Source: Sanderia malayensis (Eukaryota; Cnidaria; Scyphozoa; Semaeostomeae; Pelagiidae). From it: a stretch of 64,000 bases of DNA. The notes under the pieces were generated by a model. The model ran no database searches. It had not been told where the DNA came from and worked only from the letters and a program-made list of their open reading frames with translations. Numbering within the stretch: the stretch's first letter is position 1; each line of letters begins with the position of its first letter. A program made the translations under genes and the position numbers. The stretch spans positions 62,001-126,000 of the forward strand of contig RQOL01000389.1 in the NCBI GenBank assembly GCA_013076295.1, in the 5' to 3' direction. Below are positions 51,826 to 61,755 of this stretch, in pieces.

Positions 51826-54220
51826 GTGAATATCACTTAAAACAAGTAAAAGAGTGTTTTTCAATGAGTCAGTGTTAGCTGTATTAACGTGAGTTCATGT
51901 GTAATTTGTGGGAATGAACGTCAATATCACGGAAAAAAGTAAAAAAGGTGTATTTCAATTAGTCAGTTTTAAATGTTTATAAAGTCGATTTATGTGTCAA
52001 TTGTGGGAATTAATTTTAATATCACGGAAAACAAGTAAAAATGGTGTTATTCAATCAGTCAGTTTGCCCAGTATTTTCGTCAATTCATGTGTAAATTGTG
52101 GGAAGCAATGTTAATATCACGGAAAACAAGTAAAAATGGTGTATTTCAATCAGTCAGTTTTACCTGTATATAAAGTTAATTCTTGTTTAAATTGTGGGAA
52201 TTAATGTTAAAATCGCTGAAAACAAGTAAAACAAGGGTATTTGAATCTGTCCGGACTAGCTGTGTTAAGGTGGTTTCATGTGTAAATTGTGGGAATGAAT
52301 GTTAATATCACGGAAAAAAGTAAAATGTTTGTATTTCAATCAGTCAGTTTTCATGTATTTAAAGTCAATTCATCTGTAAATTGTGGGATTGAATGTTAAC
52401 ATCAAGGAAGAAAAGGAAAAAGGGTGTATTTCAATCGTCAACTTTAGCTGTATTACTGGGATTTCTGCGTAAATTGTGGGAATGAATGTTAATATCACGG
52501 AAAACAAGTAAAAATGGTGTATTTCAATCGGTCGGTTTTCTCTGCGTTAACGTGGATTCATGTGTAAATTGTAGGAATGAATGTTAATATAACGGAAAAC
52601 AAGTGAAAAAAGTGTATTTCAATAAGTCACTTTTACATGTATCTAAGTCAATTAATGTGTAAATTTTGGGCATGAATGTTAATATCACGGAAAAAAAGTA
52701 AAAATGGTGCATTTCAATCAGCCAGTGTCACCTGTTTTTACGTTAATTCGTGTGTAAATTGTGGGAAAGAATTTAAAATCACGGAAAAGATATAAAAAAG
52801 GTGTAATTCAATCAATCAGGATTCGCTGTATTAAGGTGGATTCATGTGTAAATTGTGGGAATGAATGTTAATATCACGGAAAACAAGTAATTAAGGTGTA
52901 CTTTACTCAGTCTAATGAACTGTATTATCGTGGATTCATGTGTAAATTGTGGGAATGAATGTAAATTTCACGGAAAAAAGTAAAAAGGGTGCATTTCAAT
53001 CCGTTAATTTTAGCTGCATTAACGTGGATTCCTGTCTAAATTATGGGAATGAATGTTAATATCACAGAAAACAAGTAAAAGGAGTGTATTTCAATCAGTC
53101 AGTTTTCCCTGTATTTACGTTAATTTATGTGTAAATTGTGGAATAAATGTTAATATCACGGAAAAAAGTGAAAAGGGTGAATTTCAATCAGTCAACTTTA
53201 CCTGTATTAACGTGGATTCACATGTAAATTGTGGGAATGAATGTTAATATCAAGGAAAATAAGTAAAAAAGGTGTATTTTAATCAGTCAGTTTTACATGT
53301 TTATAAAGTCAATTCATGTGTAATTGTAGGAATTAATGTTAATATCACGGAAAAAAAGTAAAAAAGGTGTAATTCAACCAGTCAGGATTAGCTGTATTAA
53401 CGTGGATTCATGTGTAATTTGTGGGAATGAAAGTCAAAATCACGGAAAAAAGTAAAAAAGGTGTGTTTCAATTAGTCAGCTTTAAATGTTTATAAAGTCA
53501 AATCACGTGTAAAGTGTGGGAAAGAATGTTAAAATTACGGAAAACAATTAAAAAAGGGGTAATTCAATCAGTCAGGATTAACTGTTTTAACGTGGATTCA
53601 TGTGTAATTTGTGAGAATGAATGTTAAAATCACGGAAAAAGGTAAAAAGGGTGAATTTCAATCAGTCAATTTTAGCTGTATTAAAGTGGATTCATGTCTA
53701 AGTTGTTGGAATGAATGTAATATCACGGAAAACAAGTAAAAAGAGTGAATTTCAATCAGTCAGTTTTTCCTGTATTTACGTTAATTCATGTGTAAATTGT
53801 GGGAATGAATGTTAATATCACGGAAAAAGTGAAAAGGGTGAATTTCAATCGGTCAATTTTACCTGTATTAACGTGGATTCATATGTAAATTGCTGGAATG
53901 AATGTTAATATCACGGATAACATGTAAAAATGGTGTATTTCAATCAGTCAGTTTTCCCTGTATTTATGTTAATTCATGTGTAAATTGTGGGAATGAATGT
54001 TAATATCACAGGAAAAAGTAAATAGGGTGAATTTCAATCAGTGAATTTTAGCTGTATTAACGTGGATTCATGTGTAAAATGTGGGAATGAATGTAAATAT
54101 CCCAGTAAACAAGTAAAAAAGGTGTATTTCAATCAGCCACTTTTACCTGTATATAAAGTCAATTCATGTGTAAATTGTGGGAATTAATGTTAAAATCACG
54201 GAAAAAAAGTAAAAAAAGTG
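51826..54220 (+). repeat. ~2.4-kb satellite duplication, copy 2
   Basis: Partner of the 48882-51290 segment and separated from it by about 0.5 kb of other monomers. It diverges at about 54220, where GACTAGCTCTATTTATATGG replaces GACTAGCTGTATTTAAGTGG. The following kilobase (54220 to about 55130) instead resembles the 2657-bp unit. Confidence 0.8.
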
Positions 54221-55578
54221 TAATTCAATCAGTCAGGACTAGCTCTATTTATATGGATTCATGTGTAAATTGTGGGAATAATGTAATATAACGGAAAGCA
54301 AGTAAAAATGGTGTTGTTCAATCAGTCCGTTTTACATGTATATAAAGTCAATTTATGTGTAAAGTGTGGGAATGAATGTAAATATCCCAGTAAACAAGTA
54401 AAAAAGGTGTATTTCAATCCAGCCACTTTTACCTGTATATAAAGTCAATTCATGTGTAAAATTGTGGGAAAGAATTTTGAAATCACGGAAAAGATGTAAA
54501 AAAAGGTGTAATTCAATCAATCAGGATTCGCTGTATTAAGGTGGATTCATGTGTAAATTGTGGGATATGAATGTTAATATCACGGAAAAAAGTGAAAAGG
54601 ATGAATTTCAATCTGTCCATTTTACCTGTATTAACGTGGATTTATGTGTAAATTGTGGTAATGAATGTTAATATCACGGAAAACAAGAAAAAAAGGTGTA
54701 TTTCAATCAGTCAGTTTTACATGATTATAAAGTCAATTCATGTGTAAATTGTGGGAATGAAAGTTAATGTCACGGAAAACAATTGAAAAAGGTGTATTTC
54801 AATTAGTCAGGTTTAGCTCTATTAACGTAGATTCATGTGTAAATTGTGGGAAAGAATGTTAATATAACGGAAAACAAGTCAAAAAGGTGTATTTCAATCA
54901 TTCCGTTTCCCCTGTTTACGTCAATTCATGTGCAAATTGTGGGAAAGAATGTTAATATCACGCAACAAAAGTGAAAAGGTGTATTTCAATCAGTCAATTG
55001 TAGCTGTATTAACGGGGATTTCTGCGTAAATTGTGGAATGGATGCTAATATCACGGAAAACAAGTAAAAAGGGTGTATTACAATCAGTTAATTCTAGCTG
55101 TATTAACGTTAATTCAGGTGTAAATTGTGGGAATGAATGTTAATATCACGGGAAACAAGTAAAAAGGTGTATTTCAATCAGTCAGTTTTGCATTTTTATA
55201 AAGTCAATTCATGTGTAAATTGTGGGAATGAATGTTAATATCACGGGAAACAAGTAGAAAGGTGTATTTCAATCAGTCAGTTTTTTATTTTTATAAAGTC
55301 AATTCACGTGTAAAGTGTGGGAAAGAATGTTAAAATTACGGAAAACAATTAAAAAGGGGGAATTCAATCAGGCAGGGTTAACTGTTTTAACGTGGATTCA
55401 TGTGTAATTTATGAGAATGAATGTTAAAATCACGGAAAACAAGTAAAAAAAGTGTGATTCAATCAGTCAGGACTAGCTGTATTTAGGTGGATTCATGTGT
55501 AAATTGTGGGAATGAATGTTAATATAACGGAAAGCAAGTAAAAATGGTGTTCTTCAATCAGTCCGTTTTACATGTATA

Positions 55579-55738
55579 TGTAGTGTTCATGCAATACCTC
55601 ATGTGCACACAGCATGCACAGCATGTTATATTATAATAAGTTATGATGTAATGTAATATTGAATCAGTCAAGATACAGATAGATCGGAATGTAGTCGTGT
55701 GCTGACTCCCTCTCGCTAACAACTTCAAAGATATTACA
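55579..55738 (-). mobile_element. MITE-like insertion, 160 bp, copy 2
   Basis: This is the reverse complement of the insertion at 8100-8267, with scattered substitutions and a shorter TA-rich part. It sits at the same point of the same monomer subtype. It is flanked by GTATA at 55574-55578 and 55739-55743, the complement of TATAC. Flanking monomers also correspond: CACAGTATACACATG near 7690 matches CATGTGTATACTGTGG near 55850. The element and its surroundings were therefore duplicated together. There is no coding capacity. Confidence 0.78.
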
Positions 55739-55743
55739 GTATA

Positions 55744-58700
55744 TAAAGTCAATTTATGTGTAAAGTGTAGGAATTAATGTTAGCTTCACGGAAAACAAGT
55801 AAAAATGGTGTATTTCAATCAGTCAGTTTTTAATGTATTTACCTTAATTCATGTGTATACTGTGGAAATGAATGAAAATATCACGGGAAAAAGTAAAAAG
55901 GGTGAATTTCAATCAGTCAATTTTAGCTGTATTAACGTGGATTCATGTGCAAATTGTGGGAATGAACGTCAATATTGCGGAAAAAAAGTAAAAAGAGTGT
56001 ATTTCAATCAGTCAGTTATCCCTGTATTTACGTTAATTCATGTGTAAATTGTGGGAATGAAGGTTAATATCACGGAAAAAAGTGAAAAGGGTGAATTTCA
56101 ATCAATCAATTTTACCTGTATTAACGTGGATTCATGTGTAAATTGTCGGAATGAATGTTAATATCACGGAAAAAAAGTAAAAAAGGTGTAATTCAATCAG
56201 TCATGATTAGCTGTATTAACGTGGATTCATGTGTAATTTGTGGGAATGAAAGTCAAAATCACGGAAAAAAGTAAAAAAGGTTTGTTTCAATTAGTCAGCT
56301 TTAAATGTTTATAAAGTCAATTCACGTGTAAAGTGTGGGAAAGAATGTTAAAATTACGGAAAACAATTTAAAAAATGGTAATTCAATCAGTCAGGATTAA
56401 CTGTTTTAACGTGGATTCATGTGTAATTTGTGAGAATGAATATTAAAATCACGGAAAAAAGTAAAAAGGGTGAATTTCGATCAGTAAATTTTAGCTGTAT
56501 TTAAGTGGATTCATGTCTAACTTGTTGAAATGAATGTTAATATCACGGAAAAAAGTGAAAAGGGTGAATTTCAATCAGTCAATTTTACCTGTATTAACGT
56601 GGATTCATGTGTAAATTGTGAGAATGAATGTTAATATCACGGAAAACAAGTAAAAAAGGTGTATTGCAAACAGTCAGTTTTACCTTTTTATGAAGTCAAT
56701 TCATGTGTAAATTGTGGGAATTAATGTTAAAATCACGGAAAAGAAGTAAAAAAAGTGTAATTCAATCAGTCAGTTATCCCTGTATTTACTTTAATTCATG
56801 TGTAAATTGTGGGAATGAAGGTTAATATCACGGAAAAGAGTGAAAAGGGTGAATTTCAATCAGTCAATTTTACCTGTATTAAAGTGGATTCATGTGTAAA
56901 TTGTGGGAATGAATGTTAATATCACGGAAAACAAGTAAAAAAGGTGTATTTCAATCAGTCAGTTTTACATGTTTATAAGGTCAATTCATGTGTAAATTGT
57001 GGGAATTAATGTTAATATCACGGAAAACAAGTAAAAATGGTGTAATTCAATTCAGTCAGTTTTCCCTGTACTTACGTTAATTCATGTGTAATTTGTGAGA
57101 ATGAATGTTAAAATCACGGAAAAAAGTAAAAAGGGTGAATTTCAATCAGTCAACTTTAGCTGTATTAAAGTGGATTCATGTCTAAGTTGTTGGAATGAAT
57201 GTTAATATCACGGAAAACAAGTGAAAAGAGTGTATTTCAATCCGTCAGTTTTTCCTGTATTTACGTTAATTCAGGTGTAAATTTTGCGGAATGAATGTTA
57301 ATATCACGGAAAACAAGTAAAAAGGGTGAATTTCAATCAGTGAATTTTAGCTGCAATAACGTGGATTCATGTGGAAAATGTGGGAATGAATGTAAATATC
57401 CCAGTAAACAAGCAAAAATTTGTATTTCAATCGGCCACTTTTACCTGTATATAAAGTCAATTCATGTGTAAATTGTCGGAATTAATGTTAAAATCACGGA
57501 AAACAAGTAAAAAAAGTGTAATTCAATCAGTCAGGACTAGTATTTAAGTGGATTCATGTGTAAATTTTGGGAATGAATGTTAATATAACGGAAAGCCAGT
57601 AAAAATGGTGTTGTTCAATCAGTCCGTTTTACATGAATATAAAGTCAATTTATGTGTAAAGTGTGGGAATTAATGTTACTTTCACGGAAAACAAGTAAAA
57701 ATGGTGCATTTCAATCAGCCAGTAGTGTCACCTGTTTTTACGTTAATTCCCGTGGCAAATTGTGGAAAGAATTTTAAAATCACGGAAAAGATGTAAAAAA
57801 GGTGCAATTCAATCAATCGGGATTAGCTGTATTAAGGTGGATTGATGTGTAAGTTGTGCGAATGAATGCTAATATAACTGAAAACAAATAAAAATGGTGT
57901 ATTTCAATCAGTCAGTTTTATATGTATATAAAGTCAATTCATATGTAAGTTGTGTGAATGAAAGTTAATATCACGGAAAGCAAGCAAAAATGGTGTATTT
58001 CAATCAGTCAGTTTTTCCTGTATTACCCTAATTCATGTGTAAATTGTGGAAATGAATGATAATATCACGGGAAACAAGTGAAAAAAGTCTATTTCAATCA
58101 GTCAGCTTTTCCTGTATTTACGTTAATTCATGTGTAATTTGTGGGAGTTAATGTTAAAATCACAGAAAACAAGTAAATAAAGTGTAATTCAATCAGTCAG
58201 GACTAGCTGTATTAAGGTGGATTCATGCGTAAATTGTGGGGATGAATGTTAATATCACAAAAAAAGTAAAAAAGGTGTATTTCAATCAGTCAGTTTTCCT
58301 GTATTTACGATTCATGTGTAATTGTGGGAATGAATGTTAATATCCCGGAAAACAAGTAAAAAAGTGTGATTTCAACAGTCAGTTTACATGTTTATAAGGT
58401 CAATTCATGTGTAAATTGTGGGAATTAATGTTAATATCACGGAAACAAGTAAAAATGGTGTAATTCAATCAGTCAGTTTTCCCTGTATTTACGTTAATTC
58501 ATGTGTAATTTGTGAGAATGAATGTTAAAATCACGGAAAAAAGTAAAAAGGGTGAATTTCAATCAGTCAATTTTAGCTGTATTAAAGTGGAATCATGTCT
58601 AAGTTGTTGGAATGAAATGTTAATATCACGGAAAACAAGTGAAAAGAGTGTATTTCAATCAGTCAGCTTTTCCTGTATTTACGTTAATTCATGTGTAATT

Positions 58701-59728
58701 TGTGGGAGTTAATGTTAAAATCACAGAAAACAAGTAAATAAAGTGTAATTCAGTCAGTCAGGACTAGCTGTATTAAGGTGGATTCATGCGTAAATTGTGG
58801 GATGAATGTTAATATCACAGAAAAAAAGTAAAAAAGGTGTATTTCAATCAGTCAGTTTTCCCTGTATTTACGTTAATTCATGTGTAAATTGTGGGAATGA
58901 ATGTTAATATCACAGGAAAAAGTAAAAAGGGTGAATTTCAATCAGTGAATTTTAGCTGTATTAACGTGGATTCACGTGTAAAATGTGGGAATGAATGTAA
59001 ATATCCCAGTAAACAAGTAAAAAAGGTGTATTTCAATCAGCCACTTTTACCTGTATATAAAGTCAATTCATGTGTAAATTGTGGGAATTAATGTTAAAAT
59101 CACGGAAAACAAGTAAAAAAAGAGTAATTCAATCAGTAAGGACTAGCTGTATTTAAGTGGATTGATGTGTAAGTTGTGCGAATGAATGTTAATATAACGG
59201 AAAACAAATAAAAATGGTGTATTTCAATCAGTCAGTTTTACATGTATATAAAGTCAATTCATGTGTAAATTGTGTGAATGAGAGTTAATATCACGGAAAA
59301 CAAGTAAAAATGGTGTATTTCAATCAGTCAGTTTTTCCTGTATTTACCTTAATTCATGTGTAAATTGTGGGAATGAATGTTAATATCACGGAAAAGGAGA
59401 AAAAAAGTGTATTTCAATCAGTCAGTTTCCCTGTATTAACATGAATGAACATGACAATTAACATGAATGGGAATGAACGTCAATATCACGGGAAAAAAGT
59501 AAAAAAGGTGTATTTCAATTAGTCAGTTTTAGCTGTATTAAAGTGGATTCATGTCTAAGTTGTTGGAATGAATATTAATATCACGGAAAACAAGTAAAAA
59601 GAGTGTATTTCAATCAGTCAGTTTTTCCTGTATTTACGTTAATTCATGTGTAAATTGTGGGAATGAATGTTAATATCACGGAAAAAGGTGAAAAGGGTGA
59701 ATTTCAATCAGTCAATTTTACCTGTATT
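55744..59728 (+). repeat. Satellite distal to the insertion
   Basis: A and B monomers with no long simple period that I could follow. The rewritten monomer TATTAACATGAATGAACATG lies near 59444, with a second copy near 60483. A TAAATATCCC-type monomer lies at 58995. No gene is seen. Confidence 0.85.
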
Positions 59729-60031
59729 AACGTGGATTCATATGTAAATTGCGGGAATGAATGTTAATATCACGGAAAACAAGTAAAAATGGTGTATTTC
59801 AATCAGTCAGTTTTCCCTGTATTTACGTTAATTCATTTGTAAATTGTGGGAATGAATGTTAATATCACAGGAAAATGTAAAAAGGGTGAATTTCAATCAG
59901 TGAATTTTAGCTGTATTAACGTGGATTCATGTGTAAAATGTGGGAATGAATGTAAATATCCCAGTAAACAAGTAAAAAAGGTGTATTTCAATCAGCCACT
60001 TTTACCTGTATATAAAGTCAATTCATGTGTA
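59729..60031 (+). repeat. Inverted repeat, left arm (303 bp)
   Basis: The reverse complement of 61041-61343 without indels and with one mismatch (ATTCATTTGT here, ATTCATGTGT implied by the other arm). The shared private variant GGAAAATGTAAAAAGG distinguishes this segment from other copies of the same monomers. About 1 kb of forward satellite separates the arms. Confidence 0.92.
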
Positions 60032-61040
60032 AATTGTGGGAATTAATGTTAAAATCACGGAAAACAAGTAAAAAAAGTGTAATTCAATCAGTCAGGACTA
60101 GCTGTATTTAAGTGGATTCATGTGTAAATTGTGGGAATGAATGTTAATATAACGGAAAGCAAGTAAAAATGGTGTTGTTCAATCAGTCCGTTTTACATGT
60201 ATATAAAGTCAATTTATGTGTAAAGTGTGGGAATTAATGTTACTTTCACGGAAAAAAAGTAAAAATGGTGTATTTCAATCAGTCAGTTTTTCCTGTATTT
60301 ACCTTAATTCATGTGTAAATTGTGGGAATGAATGATAATATCACGGGAAAAAGTAAAAAGGGTGACTTTCAATCAGTCAATTTTAGCTGTATTAACGGGG
60401 ATTCATTTGTAAATTGTGGGAATGAATGTTAATATCACGGAAAAGGAGAAAAAATGTGTATTTCAATCAGTCAGTTTCCCTGTATTAACATGAATGAACA
60501 TGACAATTAACATGAATGGGAATGAACGTCAATATCACGGGAAAAAAGTAAGAAAGGTGTATTTCAATTAGTCAGTTTTAAATGTTTATAAAGTCAATTC
60601 ACGTGTAAAGTGTGGGAAAGAATGTTAAAATTACGGAAAACAATTAAAAAAGGGGTAATTCAATCAGTCAGGATTAACTGTTTTAACGTGGATTCATGTG
60701 TAATTTGTGAGAATGAATGTTAAAATCACGGAAAAAAGTAAAAAGGGTGAATTTCAATCAGTCAATTTTAGCTGTATTAAAGTGGATTCATGTCTAAGTT
60801 GTTGGAATGAATGTTAATATCACGGAAAACAAGTAAAAAGAGTGCATTTCAATCAGTCAGTTTTCCTGTATTTACGTTAATTCATGTGTAAATGGGAATG
60901 AATGTTAATATCACGGAAAAAATGAAAAGGGTGAATTTCAATCAGTCAATTTTACCTGTATTAACGTGGATTCATATGTAAATTGCGGGAATGAATGTTA
61001 ATATCACGGAAAACAAGTAAAAATGGTGTATTTACACATG

Positions 61041-61343
61041 TACACATGAATTGACTTTATATACAGGTAAAAGTGGCTGATTGAAATACACCTTTTTTAC
61101 TTGTTTACTGGGATATTTACATTCATTCCCACATTTTACACATGAATCCACGTTAATACAGCTAAAATTCACTGATTGAAATTCACCCTTTTTACATTTT
61201 CCTGTGATATTAACATTCATTCCCACAATTTACACATGAATTAACGTAAATACAGGGAAAACTGACTGATTGAAATACACCATTTTTACTTGTTTTCCGT
61301 GATATTAACATTCATTCCCGCAATTTACATATGAATCCACGTT
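61041..61343 (-). repeat. Inverted repeat, right arm: reversed satellite stub next to LINE
   Basis: Three monomers in the opposite orientation to the preceding 50 kb. They are joined through the duplicated word ACACATG (61034-61040, then 61042-61048). The arm ends at ATGAATCCACGTT, where the LINE 5' region starts. It could be a real fold-back or template switch, or an assembly join. Confidence 0.92.
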
Positions 61344-61557
61344 TTTATTGGGGAATTGAATTGAATGCAATTTGGGAGCACACGTGTGTTTGAAAGCTCT
61401 GTGTTTTTGTGAGAATTGCAACCGTTTTTGAGCCTATTAAGGAGATAAAGGCTTCTAGGGAATTAAATAAAGACTTGTTTTTGTTATTTTTGATGTTTTA
61501 GAAGGAGTGAGAAGGTGATTTTGCAATAAAAATTGAAGAAAGAAGCAAAAAGGAAAC

Positions 61558-61569
61558 TGGCCTAGCTGT
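61558..61569 (+). promoter_or_regulatory. A-box-like element (RNA polymerase III)
   Basis: TGGCCTAGCTGT fits the TRGCNNAGYNGG consensus except for the last base. It lies 72 nt upstream of a perfect B box. The surrounding sequence does not fold as a tRNA: no D stem and no acceptor pairing. Confidence 0.35.
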
Positions 61570-61641
61570 GAAGCGAAAGAGCAAGACAAATACTCTTTCT
61601 GCTGCAGAGAGATTCTCAGCAGAAGCAGCGATTGTACCACA

Positions 61642-61652
61642 GGTTCAATACC
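61642..61652 (+). promoter_or_regulatory. B-box-like element (RNA polymerase III)
   Basis: GGTTCAATACC matches GGTTCRANNCC at every fixed position. It sits in the loop of a short hairpin (CCACAGG and CCAGTGG, one A-A mismatch). A T-run that could end polymerase III transcription follows from about 61672. Confidence 0.4.
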
Positions 61653-61663
61653 AGTGGGGGACA

Positions 61664-61742
61664 ATTTTGTTGTTTTTTTTTTTTGTAAAAAAAAAGAATT
61701 TTTTTTTTTTTTTTTTCTTTTTTTTAACTTGTTGTTTTTTTT
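61664..61742 (+). repeat. T-rich/A-rich low-complexity tract
   Basis: Successive runs of T, then an A9 run, then long T runs, ending just before the ORF1 start. The A run can pair with either T run in RNA. Homopolymer lengths here are likely to be uncertain. Confidence 0.85.
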
Positions 61743-61755
61743 TTCTGCCTTTGTG

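Larger units (their letters stand above)
11371..61033 (+). repeat. ~95-bp satellite array, forward-oriented block
   Basis: About 520 monomers of the same family in the opposite orientation. A typical monomer runs GTGGGAATGAATGTTAATATC, then CACGGAAAACAAGTAAAAAG, then GTGTATTTCAATCAGTCAG, then class-specific bases and ATTCATGTGTAAATT, for a total of 95. Class A carries AGCTGTATTAACGTGG before ATTCATG; class B carries CCTGTATTTACGT(T/C)A or ACATGTTTATAAAGTCA. A and B often alternate, for example from about 19550 to 20300, with occasional AA or BB steps. Short A-tracts recur in each monomer. The only foreign DNA inside is the insertion at 55579-55738. Confidence 0.97.
61344..61755 (+). promoter_or_regulatory. 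LINE 5' leader (probable UTR and internal promoter)
   Basis: Non-coding sequence between the satellite and the ORF1 start. It contains a 10-bp palindrome CACACGTGTG at 61379-61388, RNA polymerase III box-like words at 61558 and 61642, and a long T/A-rich tract before the ATG. LINEs of this type carry internal promoters in this region; none is proven here. An upstream in-frame extension of ORF1 through the T tract is open but would encode mostly phenylalanine, so I do not treat it as protein. Confidence 0.6.

Noticed and set aside
1..61343. CENP-B box in the satellite
   Set aside because: By eye no monomer type contains TTCGNNNNANNCGGG or its complement; a motif scan would settle it.
61379..61388. 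CACACGTGTG palindrome as a transcription-factor (E-box) site
   Set aside because: CACGTG is a valid E-box core, but a single short word in a leader of unknown activity is not enough for a feature.
61551..61665. tRNA gene around the A- and B-box-like words
   Set aside because: No D-stem pairing, no acceptor stem and a 72-nt box spacing. At best it is a polymerase III-like promoter.
61654..61755. N-terminal extension of ORF1 upstream of 61756
   Set aside because: It encodes mainly phenylalanine from T runs. The ATG at 61756 has a good context and leads directly into the PHD-like finger.
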